This document shows positions 30,294 through 38,658 of a stretch of DNA of 64,000 nt, piece by piece. The stretch comes from a bacterium (GTDB lineage Bacteria; Zixibacteria; MSB-5A5; GN15; FEB-12). The DNA lies in assembly GCA_016708025.1 (NCBI GenBank), contig JADJGQ010000001.1:1240001-1304000 (forward strand). The letters are read 5' to 3'. Positions within the stretch are counted from its first letter, which is position 1. Each line of letters starts with the position of its first letter. Under the pieces are notes generated by a model, which saw nothing but the letters and a program-made list of their open reading frames with translations, was not told the DNA's origin and made no database searches. The position numbers were made by a program, and so were the translations under genes.

Positions 30294-30325
30294 AAAGGCT
30301 GCCGTACACCGGCGGCCTTTTTTTT
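30294..30325 (+). terminator. Intrinsic terminator after the three-paralogue array
   Basis: AAAGGCTGCCG, loop TACAC, CGGCGGCCTTT followed by a long T run; one internal mismatch. It also separates the array from the convergent MFS gene. Confidence 0.85.
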
Positions 30326-30341
30326 GTCTGGTCCTCTCCCC

Positions 30342-31550
30342 TTACTCTTTGATATTGAAATGGAGCGGGAGTCGCCGTCCAAATCGCCAATAACCAGCGG
30401 CGGCAACCAAAGACAATGACGAGATCAGAAGCCAGGCGACGGCGGGCTGACCGCCGAAATGGTCGAGGATGACGCCGCCATACAACGGGCCAAGAGACCA
30501 CCCTGCCGTCTCCATGAAACCACGAATTCCAAGGTATCTACCAAGCCTGCCGGGCGGCGCCAGACGCGAGGTCAGGGTCAACCCGGGCGGCGACATGGTG
30601 ACTTCACCAACGGTGACGACGAACAGTGCCAGCATGAAATATTCGAACCCAATCAATATCCCCATCATGCCGTACCCGACGAAATAGAGCAAAGACCCGA
30701 GCATCAACTGAAATGTGAACGTCTTATGAGCGAACATGCGGGTGATGGGGATTTGCAGGATGGCGACCAGAAGACCGTTGACAGTAAAGAGCAATCCGAG
30801 CTTGGCCTCGGAAAGACCGATCATCTCCACTGCATAGACGGAGAACGGGGCTATCAGTTGTGCGACCACCAGATAAAGGATGAATGTCAGACCGGCATGG
30901 ATGGCGAGATTTTTGTCGTCTTTGATGGCGATCAGATCCCGCATCCGGAATTTGTCGGTCGGCGCATTGGTGAGCGGAGGAACGGTCAGATAGAAGCGGA
31001 AGATCATGGCCGAAGCCAGGGTGAGCACGGCCGAGATGTAGAAGAGTGACGGATACGAGGTTTTGGCGAGAAAACCACCAATTGCCGGCCCGACTGCCCA
31101 TCCCAGATTGCTGGCTGAGCGAGCGATCGCGTAGCCATAGAGACGTTTTTCCGGAGGGAGGATGTCCGAGACCAAGGCGTTCACGGCAGGCATGAAGAGG
31201 GAACCGAATATCGAGTTAACGGTGAAAAGGAGTGATATCCACCAGAATCCCCAGCCAAAGGCGATTGCCATGCCGAGAAACAGAAACGAGGCGGCGCGAA
31301 CGGTCTGTGAATGAATCAGGAGGCCGCGACGCCCAAGACGGTCAGACATTTCACCGCCCACGGCCTGAAATACGGCACGAACAATCGCCTGGGCGGCGAA
31401 AAACAGTCCGATCTGCGAGGCAGACAGGCCAAGTTCGCCATGAAAGTAGATCGAGAGAAAAGGAATCGAGGCGGCAAAACCGAGGGCGGCGACGAACCAA
31501 CCAGCGACCAGAACCCAGAGACGTGAGTCAAACTCACGGAAGAAAGCCAT
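30342..31550 (-). CDS. MFS transporter (drug/metabolite efflux type)
   Basis: The ~402-residue protein is very hydrophobic with about 12 predicted membrane helices and the MFS motif A between helices 2 and 3 (GGEMSDRLGRRGLL). The family imports or exports small molecules by proton antiport; the sequence resembles the drug/sugar efflux group, but the substrate cannot be told. The frame opens at 31568 with two ATGs and no ribosome site; ATG 31550 has AGGG 6 bp upstream and is preferred. It follows the broken glycosyltransferase-like gene on the minus strand by about 78 bp. Confidence 0.87.
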   Translation of the reverse strand: MAFFREFDSRLWVLVAGWFVAALGFAASIPFLSIYFHGELGLSASQIGLFFAAQAIVRAVFQAVGGEMSDRLGRRGLLIHSQTVRAASFLFLGMAIAFGWGFWWISLLFTVNSIFGSLFMPAVNALVSDILPPEKRLYGYAIARSASNLGWAVGPAIGGFLAKTSYPSLFYISAVLTLASAMIFRFYLTVPPLTNAPTDKFRMRDLIAIKDDKNLAIHAGLTFILYLVVAQLIAPFSVYAVEMIGLSEAKLGLLFTVNGLLVAILQIPITRMFAHKTFTFQLMLGSLLYFVGYGMMGILIGFEYFMLALFVVTVGEVTMSPPGLTLTSRLAPPGRLGRYLGIRGFMETAGWSLGPLYGGVILDHFGGQPAVAWLLISSLSLVAAAGYWRFGRRLPLHFNIKE

Positions 31551-31628
31551 CAAGCGCCCTATCATCATATAGGCGGGAATATAGGCGGAAGGTCGTGGGG
31601 ACCAAGCAGAAAATCGACCGACCGGTCG

Positions 31629-32824
31629 TCAGTCCGTGGAAAGGCCGAATTTCCTGCTGAAGAAGTTGACAATCGTCTCAAAGCCGCTGATATCGTGGGA
31701 TCGCCAGCCGGCTTCGGCCATGTCACGCAACTGCCCCCGATGGCGCATGGTATCCAGACGCGATCCAAGGGACTGCGCGTGATTAAGGCTCGTTAGACAG
31801 AAGGCAACTTTGCGATCGAGGAGAAATTGTCGATTGAGCGGAGCAAAGGAGCCTTTGGGAGGATCGAGAACAAACATTGGCAGTCCGAGTCCGACCGCCC
31901 AGTTGGAACGTTCGTGGGACGGGGCGACGAAAAAATCAAAGTACGGAAAAAGCCTGCTGGAGAAGATATTCTCTTCGCGATGATTGGTGTGCAGAACCAA
32001 GGTGATCCCACCGAGGTCTATAGGCAGGTCGGAGCCAGCATCGACCAGACGGAACAGATGGTCGGTACCCTTCAGTCGTGATTCGATCATTCGATGCAAC
32101 CGTCTCCCCCGTCTGGCAAAGATGATGGCTGAGTGTCCGGCTGCGACGGTCGCCAATGCTGCCGCGATCAGTTTGTCGACATGGTCGCTCGGCTCGGCGC
32201 CGGAAGAAAAGAACGCCCCGGTAAGGGGAGTGTTGTCGGCATAGTGGTGCAGGCGCGAGTGGTAAGCATCGACTGCCTGGCGGACCTTGGCCGGCTCGAT
32301 ACAGAGACCGGAGATCAGTATCTGTTCGGAGCTGTATCCGACCGCTCGAAACCGATCAGCGACATAGTCAGTGGGGACGATAACCATGTTGGCACCCGTG
32401 ACGAGCGACTCATCGGGGCAACCAGCTCCCCATGCTGATAGATCAGGTGACACTTCTGTCTGAGAATCGGGACAAGGATCGGATGAGAGACCACAACGGG
32501 GTGCTCCGGGCGACCAAATCGTCGTGAAAGCCCAGCCCCAAGGACTGAAATAAGCGGGCCACCGCGATTCAAGTCGTTGCGCTGACGAAACCGGCTGTAG
32601 TATTTACCGAAGCGGCCGGGCGACGAACCGACATGGTAAAGCCAGTTGACTGTCCACCAGGCAGCGCGGGAGTGCAGCGGAGCAAGCGAAGTGAGGTTCT
32701 CTACTGATCTGACCAGGCCAACCTTACCCGAACGGTTGCAGGCCTCGATTATCCCCTCAAGGTAAAAAGGATGACCCCGTCCGATCGGGAGATTGAGAAA
32801 TGTGATCCTCGTCTGATTCGACAT
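31629..32824 (-). pseudogene. Glycosyltransferase-like (GT-B fold) gene with a single frameshift
   Basis: Two minus-strand frames join into one ~398-residue protein. The first (from ATG 32824) starts RITFLNLPIGRGHPFYLEGI, a GT-B N-terminal loop with G-x-G-H; it runs to CHLIYQHGELVAP. The second resumes DESLVTGANMVIVPTDYVADRF and ends with the acceptor-like SHERSNWAVGLGLPMFVLDP. The switch is in GGGG at 32415-32418; adding one base restores the frame and makes the length divisible by three. The family resembles MurG/UDP-glycosyltransferase-like proteins, but I cannot assign a sugar or acceptor. It may be a real pseudogene or a homopolymer error. Confidence 0.65.
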
Positions 32825-32937
32825 ATCGCCTCTGTAACGGAAAGTAGCATATCAATCATCCTGTGGCAAATAGAGGTTAGAGAAAAAACCTGGAGATTGA
32901 AGCGGCACTATCGTACCTTGTGTAGAAGAAAGTGGCA

Positions 32938-33522
32938 ATGCATACAAGACTGAAGAAAATCGGAGTCTCCCTCCTGCTGTCCGGAATAATGCTGGCGCTG
33001 ATCGTGGTCGGCTGTAAGAATGATATCTCCGGGCCGGGTGGTGACGAAGCCAATCTAATAACCAATCCCAGTTTTGAACCGGGTGACTATCCAACCTATG
33101 CCGGTTGGAATCTGAATGACTCGATCTTCGACAGCCTGCAGCATTTCACGAATGATGTCCCGATCCTGGGGGGAAACTGGTCATTGAAGCTGGTACCTGA
33201 GTTTTCGCCGGAGGAGGGTTGGGCGGATTACTATGTGGTAGGTCCGGCGGACCGGTATGTCTATCGTCTGGCGGTTTGGGCAAAAACGGTGGGCGACTGG
33301 GATGGCGGATCGGTGCAGTTTCTCCTTCGCGCTCCGGGTTCAAGCGAACTTCGGCAATTCACACCGGTCAATGTGGAAAGCTGGCAGTATTATTCGCTGG
33401 AAGATACAGTCCGGCTGTACGATGATGATACGCTGGTAGTGCGATTGAGCGCGGGTACCGGCAATCCGGACGGAAATGATGCGGTGCTGTTCGATGAGGT
33501 TTCGCTTCAACGGTACAAGTGA
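32938..33522 (+). CDS. Putative lipoprotein with carbohydrate-binding-like beta-sandwich
   Basis: The 194-residue product has a signal sequence ending in a lipobox (ALIVVGC), so it is probably lipid-anchored. The rest is a single domain starting NLITNPSFEPGDYPTYAGWN and ending DEVSLQRYK, the typical entry and exit of CBM4/CBM9-like or discoidin-like jelly-roll domains. ATG 32938 is chosen over GTG 32932. It is divergent from the glycosyltransferase-like gene and ends at a bidirectional terminator. Ligand unknown. Confidence 0.78.
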   Translation: MHTRLKKIGVSLLLSGIMLALIVVGCKNDISGPGGDEANLITNPSFEPGDYPTYAGWNLNDSIFDSLQHFTNDVPILGGNWSLKLVPEFSPEEGWADYYVVGPADRYVYRLAVWAKTVGDWDGGSVQFLLRAPGSSELRQFTPVNVESWQYYSLEDTVRLYDDDTLVVRLSAGTGNPDGNDAVLFDEVSLQRYK

Positions 33523-33547
33523 TCTAATTAGGATGCAGATAAAGAAA

Positions 33548-33570
33548 AAGGGCCGGTCAAACCGGCCCTT
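33548..33570. terminator. Bidirectional intrinsic terminator between lipoprotein gene and cheW
   Basis: AAGGGCCGG, loop TCAAA, CCGGCCCTT. T-rich tracts lie on both sides, so it can stop transcription from both convergent genes. Confidence 0.85.
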
Positions 33571-33588
33571 TGTGTTTTCAGGCGATTG

Positions 33589-34083
33589 TTAGTTGTTGAG
33601 GGCGGCCAATTCGGCGGCATCGACAACTTTGGAGAGGTCGAGGAAGATGAGCAGGCGATCTTCGAGCTTCGCCACGCCTTTGATGTACTCGGCATTGACG
33701 CCGGTAACGATCTCGGGAGGCGGTTCGATTGTGCTAGAGGACAGTCGAAGCACTTCAGAGACGGCATCCACGATCATGCCCATGATGTTGCCGTTGATAT
33801 CAACGACGACGATACGAGTGTTCTTGTCGTATTCTTTGACTTCGAGAGAGAAACGCTTACGGAGGTCGATGATCGGAATGACCTTGCCGCGAAGATTGAT
33901 GACACCCTCGACATAATGTGGCGCCTGCGGGACGCGAGTGATCTCCACCATTCGGTTGATCTCCTGGACTTTCAGGATCTCGACACCGAATTCTTCGGAA
34001 CCGATATTAAACGACACCAACTGGAGTTCATCACCGTTTCCAGCGGCGTTTTTATCACCATGGATCAACGAGTCGTTTTTCAT
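33589..34083 (-). CDS. cheW: Chemotaxis coupling protein CheW
   Basis: This 164-residue protein couples chemoreceptors to the CheA kinase. The CheW/SH3-like fold is evident in LVSFNIGSEEFGVEILKVQEI, RVPQAPHYVEGVINLRGKVIPIIDLRKRF and the conserved VDAVSEVLRL. A ~20-residue polar N-terminal extension precedes the domain. ATG 34083 has AAGGGA 8 bp upstream. No other chemotaxis gene is adjacent, so it may serve a distant receptor array or a non-motility signalling complex. Confidence 0.95.
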   Translation of the reverse strand: MKNDSLIHGDKNAAGNGDELQLVSFNIGSEEFGVEILKVQEINRMVEITRVPQAPHYVEGVINLRGKVIPIIDLRKRFSLEVKEYDKNTRIVVVDINGNIMGMIVDAVSEVLRLSSSTIEPPPEIVTGVNAEYIKGVAKLEDRLLIFLDLSKVVDAAELAALNN

Positions 34084-34251
34084 GGTTGTTATCCCTTCGT
34101 GTAGAATGAGTTCCCCTTTTTTCTTGAGTATCGGCAGGTCGGTGAAAAGCTATATCGATTTCCTGCTGTCCCTTTGAACAACTTCTGGAATCCGCAACGT
34201 GGCTACCTATCTCGTTATATTCCAACGCTTTACGCTACATCTTTCGAGAAT

Positions 34252-34280
34252 TTGCCAACCTCTCCCCGATTAGTTATGTT
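34252..34280 (+). promoter_or_regulatory. Sigma70-like promoter for the M29 aminopeptidase gene
   Basis: TTGCCA (34252-34257), 17 bp spacer, TATGTT (34275-34280). Predicted start is near 34287, 30 nt upstream of the start codon. Confidence 0.5.
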
Positions 34281-34318
34281 CGAAGCTGCTAAACGTACCA
34301 AGTTCACAGGAGCAAATG

Positions 34319-35458
34319 ATGAAAGATAAACGGAATGAAGTTCTCGCGCGGCAGTTGATCGACTACTCGCTCGGGTTGAAAAAAGGTGAAGTTCTCTATC
34401 TCGAGATCAAGGGAAAAGAGACCCTGGAGCTGGGGAAGCAGATCATCCGGATTGCGACTGAAAAAGGAGCGATCCCGTTCTGGTATTACAACGATGAGTC
34501 ATTGATCCGGCAATGGGTCAAGTCTGCGACAGATGACCAATACAAGATCCAGTCGGAGCTGCATTTGAAGTTGATGGAGCGAGCGGATGCCTATATCGGG
34601 CTGCGCGGCTCAGATAACCCATTCGATCTGGCCGATGTTCCGTCGGAGAGAATGGACAAATATAACACGCTGTTTTATAAGCCGGTCCACCTTGAGGAAC
34701 GAGTCAAGCGGACCCGCTGGGTGGTGCTCCGTTATCCGAACAATGCAATGGCACAACTTGCGCAGACTTCGCAGGAGACATTCGAGGATTTCTATTTTGA
34801 TGTCTGTTGTGCGGATTATGCCAAGATGTCCAAGGCCCAGGATAAGCTGTTCGCTTTGGTGAACGCGACTGATCAAGTACGGATAGTTGCACCCGGTACG
34901 GATCTTCGGTTTTCAATCAAGGGGATCCCGCCGATCAAATGCGACGGGCACCGGAATATCCCGGATGGCGAAGTTTATACCGCGCCGGTGCGTGATTCGG
35001 TGAACGGAACGATTCGATACAACACTCCCTCGCTGTATCAGGGAGTGGTCTACAACGACATCACGTTCACTTTTGAGAACGGGAAGATCGTGAAGGCAAC
35101 TGCGGACGCCAATGTCGACAAGTTGAACAAGATATTGGATACCGATGCCGGTTCACGGTATGTCGGCGAGTTTGCGATCGGCGTCAATCCCTTTATCCTC
35201 CATCCGATGAAGGATACGCTGTTTGACGAGAAGATCGCAGGGTCAATCCATTTCACGCCTGGCCAGTGCTACGACGAAGCCTATAATGGCAACCAGTCGG
35301 CGATCCACTGGGATCTAGTCCTAATCCAGCGCGCCGATTACGGTGGCGGAGAGCTCTGGTTCGATAACAAGCTAGTCCGCAAGGACGGCGTGTTTGTCGA
35401 CGCCGAGATGGAGAAAATGTTCTCCAAAGAGGCGCTTCGACCAGTCGGTCTGGACTGA
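34319..35458 (+). CDS. M29 family aminopeptidase
   Basis: The 379-residue protein matches thermophilic-type M29 metalloaminopeptidases (AmpS/AmpT family), cytoplasmic enzymes that release N-terminal residues from peptides. The N-terminal domain starts ARQLIDYSLGLKKGEVLYLE. The metal-site sequence elements are DGEVYTAPV, GEFAIGVNP, GSIHFTPGQCYDEAYNG and IHWDLV, holding the Glu, Glu, His, His and Asp expected of the dinuclear site. Two adjacent ATGs exist; 34319 lies 6 bp after AGGAG and is preferred over 34316. It is monocistronic with its own promoter and terminator. Confidence 0.92.
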   Translation: MKDKRNEVLARQLIDYSLGLKKGEVLYLEIKGKETLELGKQIIRIATEKGAIPFWYYNDESLIRQWVKSATDDQYKIQSELHLKLMERADAYIGLRGSDNPFDLADVPSERMDKYNTLFYKPVHLEERVKRTRWVVLRYPNNAMAQLAQTSQETFEDFYFDVCCADYAKMSKAQDKLFALVNATDQVRIVAPGTDLRFSIKGIPPIKCDGHRNIPDGEVYTAPVRDSVNGTIRYNTPSLYQGVVYNDITFTFENGKIVKATADANVDKLNKILDTDAGSRYVGEFAIGVNPFILHPMKDTLFDEKIAGSIHFTPGQCYDEAYNGNQSAIHWDLVLIQRADYGGGELWFDNKLVRKDGVFVDAEMEKMFSKEALRPVGLD

Positions 35459-35481
35459 TACTCGATCCAATTTGCTAGTAC

Positions 35482-35513
35482 TAAGGCGGCAGTCATACTG
35501 CCGCCTTACTTTT
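35482..35513 (+). terminator. Intrinsic terminator after the M29 gene
   Basis: TAAGGCGGCAGT, loop CAT, ACTGCCGCCTTA, then CTTTTT. The perfect 12 bp stem reaches into the 3' end of the convergent small gene. Confidence 0.9.
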
Positions 35514-35772
35514 TCCCCCTGGCGATCCTTTGCATTTCTCTCTTTTCCATTGAAGCTACGAAGTGAATGACTGCCTCCATAAACCGGTAAGCCTGAGAGG
35601 CGGGGACTATCAGCTCAACCGGCCGTACGGATTTGTGAGCTGAGCTCTGGATTCGCAACGACCTCTCCCCCGATTCGCCGATCATCACATCAAAGCGATA
35701 TCCGTCCACGGTGTCCGACATTCGCCTTGATGCAGAGTGAATTGCGGGTGTTACTGCCGACCTGTTTTTCAT
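35506..35772 (-). CDS. Small PUR/PC4-like protein (tentative), hypothetical
   Basis: This 88-residue protein is predicted from ATG 35772, which has GGGAGGA 5 bp upstream; longer versions of the frame (to 35916) lack a site. Its core (GYRFDVMIGESGERSLRIQSS...ELIVPASQAYRFMEAVIHFV) reads as a short beta-sheet followed by an amphipathic helix and resembles DUF3276/PUR-alpha-like single-strand nucleic-acid binding proteins of FCB bacteria. The assignment is by pattern only. The tail is basic (KREMQRIARGKK), consistent with nucleic-acid binding. Confidence 0.55.
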   Translation of the reverse strand: MKNRSAVTPAIHSASRRMSDTVDGYRFDVMIGESGERSLRIQSSAHKSVRPVELIVPASQAYRFMEAVIHFVASMEKREMQRIARGKK

Positions 35773-35983
35773 TATTCCTCCCATGAGCAATTTTGATTTG
35801 TGTCTCGGTCCTCCAACCCGGCTGATGGCAATCCGGATAGCAGGATAGGAATAGTCAGTGACAGCTACTGTCAGTGAAAATACACGCAGATAGAACACCC
35901 AAAGGTCGGCCGCCAAGGCGTTGCATTTCAGTACGTTATACGGACCATCACGGACTTCCCCAGCCTTTGTTAAGGAATTGTTG

Positions 35984-36011
35984 TTGAATGGAAAAGACGG
36001 GGCGCTATATT
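35984..36011 (+). promoter_or_regulatory. Sigma70-like promoter for phoU
   Basis: TTGAAT (35984-35989), 16 bp spacer, TATATT (36006-36011). Predicted start near 36018; AGGAGAAGAG lies between it and ATG 36044. No Pho-box-like repeat was recognised. Confidence 0.5.
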
Positions 36012-36043
36012 CGAGTTTTCAGGATTAGGAGAAGAGATATTAC

Positions 36044-36715
36044 ATGGCGCAGCATCTGGTCCGGGAGATCACCCGCGTAAAACAGCAGATTTTGACCTTG
36101 GGTGGTGAGGTCGAGGAGTCCCTGCGCCATGCCGTAACCTCGCTGATCAATCGCGACACGGCATTGGCGAAGCAAGTCCTCAAAAGTGACGCAGAGATCG
36201 ATCAGCACGAAGTGGATATCGAAGAGGACTGCCTCAAGATCCTGGCGCTTCACCAGCCGGTAGCAATAGACCTTCGATTTCTAATAGCCGTACTGAAGAT
36301 AAATAATGATCTGGAGCGGATCGGCGATCTGGCAGTGAATATCGCAGAACGTTCGATGTCCCTCAGCCTGCAGCCTCCGATCACCCCTCCATTCGATCTG
36401 GCGGCTATGGCTGACCGGGTTCAGGGAATGGTTCGCAAGAGCCTCGATGCACTGGTGCAACTGGACACGCAAGCCGCTCGGCAGGTGCTAGCCGAAGATG
36501 ATGTGGTAGACGATATTCACCGGCAGATGTATGACCGGGTCAAAGCGGCGATCCGCCAGAACATTGAACGCACGGATGAATTGATTCAGCTTTTGGCCGT
36601 GTCGCGATATTTGGAGCGAGTGGCGGATCATGCGACAAATGTCGCCGAAGACGTGATCTATTTGGTGGAAGGACAGATTGCGCGGCATCGGCCGGAAAAT
36701 CAAGTAGGACAGTAG
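36044..36715 (+). CDS. phoU: Phosphate signalling protein PhoU
   Basis: The 223-residue protein is two PhoU helical bundles in tandem. Each has the family E/D-x-x-x-D metal motif: one around INNDLERIGDLAVNIAER and one around VSRYLERVADHATNVAEDV. PhoU links phosphate transporters to the PhoR histidine kinase and represses the Pho regulon at high phosphate. The gene is convergent, 6 bp apart, with the PiT permease gene, which itself has a DUF47 partner, forming a phosphate module. No pst genes or PhoRB are in the window. Confidence 0.95.
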   Translation: MAQHLVREITRVKQQILTLGGEVEESLRHAVTSLINRDTALAKQVLKSDAEIDQHEVDIEEDCLKILALHQPVAIDLRFLIAVLKINNDLERIGDLAVNIAERSMSLSLQPPITPPFDLAAMADRVQGMVRKSLDALVQLDTQAARQVLAEDDVVDDIHRQMYDRVKAAIRQNIERTDELIQLLAVSRYLERVADHATNVAEDVIYLVEGQIARHRPENQVGQ

Positions 36716-36721
36716 CCCGAA

Positions 36722-37744
36722 TTAGAGCATCAGCCTGATCACGTAGAAGCACCCTGCGGAGATCAGCGCAGCCGCCGGAATCGTCAGGACCCAGGCCCAT
36801 ACAATCCTCCCCGCAACGCCCCATTTTATCCCCGTCAGTTTTCGAGTCGCCCCGACGCCAATAATGGCACCGGTTATGGTATGAGTAGTTGAGACCGGAA
36901 TACCGAAATGCGTTGCCATGAAAAGTGTGACAGCGCCGGCGGATTCAGCACAGAATCCCCCGACCGGCTTCAATTTTGTGATCTTCATCCCCATCGTTTT
37001 TACGATTCGCCAGCCGCCGAAGGCGGTTCCAATGGCCATAGCCGCATGACACGAGAGTATTATCCAGGCAGTATTCCAGTGAAAGAGTGAGAGCTCGGTA
37101 TCCGGACGCATGACTCCGCCCGCAATGAGTAGTGCCATGATGATCCCCATGGTCTTCTGCGCATCATTTCCCCCATGCCCCAGTGAATAAAGGGCTGCGG
37201 ACAGTAACTGACCTTTGCGGAAGATGCGGTCAACCTCGGTCGGTCGAAAGCGGCGGAAAATCCAGAAAACTGCGATCATCACGCCAAATCCAATGGCCAG
37301 TCCGATGAGTGGCGCAAGCGGGATGAACTTGACGGTTTTCATGATGTTGTCGATTCGCAGCACTCCCCACCCCTGATATGCCAGACCAGCGCCGGCGACA
37401 CCGCCAATTAGCGCATGCGACGAGCTGGTCGGTAAGCCCAACCACCAGGTGATAAGATCCCAGATGATCGCGCCCAGCAGTCCGGCAAGGACGACCCATA
37501 CGTACACTGTGTCGGTACCATCGATCTTGACGATCTTTGCGATGGTATCCGCTACTCGAGGCGCAAATACGAACATGGCGATGAAATTGAAAAAAGCGGC
37601 CCACAAGACGGCAATACGCGGGCTGAGAACTCGAGTTGAGACAACGGTGGCAATGGAATTGGCAGCGTCATGGAAGCCGTTGATGATATCAAAGATCAAC
37701 GCCATGCCGACTGTTACGATAATGACTATCTCAAGCGAGGACAT
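36722..37744 (-). CDS. pit: Low-affinity inorganic phosphate transporter (PiT family)
   Basis: The 340-residue membrane protein has the duplicated PiT signature: DIINGFHDAANSIATVVSTR in the first half and the GHGGNDAQKTMG/GIPVSTTHTITGAIIG elements in the second half, with about ten hydrophobic segments. PiT proteins import phosphate with protons or sodium. The start lies 2 bp after the stop of the upstream DUF47 gene, so the two are translationally coupled; DUF47 proteins are known partners of PiT permeases. Confidence 0.95.
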   Translation of the reverse strand: MSSLEIVIIVTVGMALIFDIINGFHDAANSIATVVSTRVLSPRIAVLWAAFFNFIAMFVFAPRVADTIAKIVKIDGTDTVYVWVVLAGLLGAIIWDLITWWLGLPTSSSHALIGGVAGAGLAYQGWGVLRIDNIMKTVKFIPLAPLIGLAIGFGVMIAVFWIFRRFRPTEVDRIFRKGQLLSAALYSLGHGGNDAQKTMGIIMALLIAGGVMRPDTELSLFHWNTAWIILSCHAAMAIGTAFGGWRIVKTMGMKITKLKPVGGFCAESAGAVTLFMATHFGIPVSTTHTITGAIIGVGATRKLTGIKWGVAGRIVWAWVLTIPAAALISAGCFYVIRLML

Positions 37745-37746
37745 GC

Positions 37747-38394
37747 TCAGGAGGCCTCAATAACCACACCCTGGACGATATTGGCAACTTCTTCGCAACG
37801 ATCGGTCGCGCGCTCCAGCCGTTCAAATATCTCTTTCCACTTAATAACGCGGATCGGATCTTTTTCATCCTTGAAGAGCCGTTGCAGAGCGGAACGCAGT
37901 ATCTGATCTCCTTGATTCTCGGCATCGTATATGAGCAGACAGTGTCTATTAATGGCCTCGGAATCACGATTCAGATGGCGGAAATGCAGTATCGCACCAT
38001 CGATCTCCGTAGTCGCCTTGATTAGCACCTCGGTGAACTGCTTCATCTCGGGCTTCGTTTCGTTCATTTCGTAGAGGACCATGCGGGACGTGGTGGAATC
38101 GACGCAATCAATGATATCATCAAGCCGTTTCATCAAGCGGTGGATATCCGCGCGATCGATCGGCGTGATGAAAGTGCGATGGAGCGCTTCGATACACTCG
38201 TGTGTGATATCGTCAGCAGCATGCTCGAGCTCTTTAATCCGCTGTGCCCTGACCTGCAATTGGTCGGGCTGACCGGCGATGGCATCGAGTTCTTTGCAGG
38301 CCTCGATAGAGATCTTGGTATGTTTCTCGAAGAAATCGAAAAAGCTGGTTTCCTGGGGGAGTAGTCGTTTGAACATCATGGCTCGCGGTGACAT
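37747..38394 (-). CDS. DUF47 family phosphate-transport regulator (PhoU-like)
   Basis: The 215-residue helical protein (TIGR00153/DUF47) resembles a single PhoU-like bundle. Family features are FFDFFEKHTKISIEACKEL, ELEHAADDITHECIEALHRTFITPIDRADIHRLMKRLDDIIDCVD and the C-terminal EIFERLERATDRCEEVANI. It is normally co-encoded with a PiT transporter and is thought to regulate it. ATG 38394 is supported by AGGAAG 8 bp upstream. Confidence 0.93.
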   Translation of the reverse strand: MSPRAMMFKRLLPQETSFFDFFEKHTKISIEACKELDAIAGQPDQLQVRAQRIKELEHAADDITHECIEALHRTFITPIDRADIHRLMKRLDDIIDCVDSTTSRMVLYEMNETKPEMKQFTEVLIKATTEIDGAILHFRHLNRDSEAINRHCLLIYDAENQGDQILRSALQRLFKDEKDPIRVIKWKEIFERLERATDRCEEVANIVQGVVIEAS

Positions 38395-38570
38395 GGTTGT
38401 ACTTCCTGTTCACAATCCCTGGGGACCGTTACGCGACAAATCGCCGTAACTCTAACACAAAGCTAACAAATGGTCAAGCGGCTTCTTGGCGAACTTTCAT
38501 TCGCCGGTAACTCCTTACTATCGTTGCATTAACATAGTGTGGACAATTCACGTTACGGCTGCTCTTCGCC

Positions 38571-38599
38571 AAAAAAACAGGGCCGCTTGCGCGACCCTG
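38571..38599 (-). terminator. Intrinsic terminator after the multiheme cytochrome gene
   Basis: On the minus strand CAGGGTCGC, loop GCAA, GCGGCCCTG followed by seven T. One pair is a G-U wobble. Confidence 0.85.
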
Positions 38600-38658
38600 A
38601 TGCCATATGCACTGGAGGTGACCAATCAGCGCATATTTGGTGGCTCAACTTCAGTCGA

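Noticed and set aside
30459..31049. 196-codon plus-strand frame inside the MFS gene
   Set aside because: Antisense shadow of a conserved transporter; highly charged, unlike a real protein.
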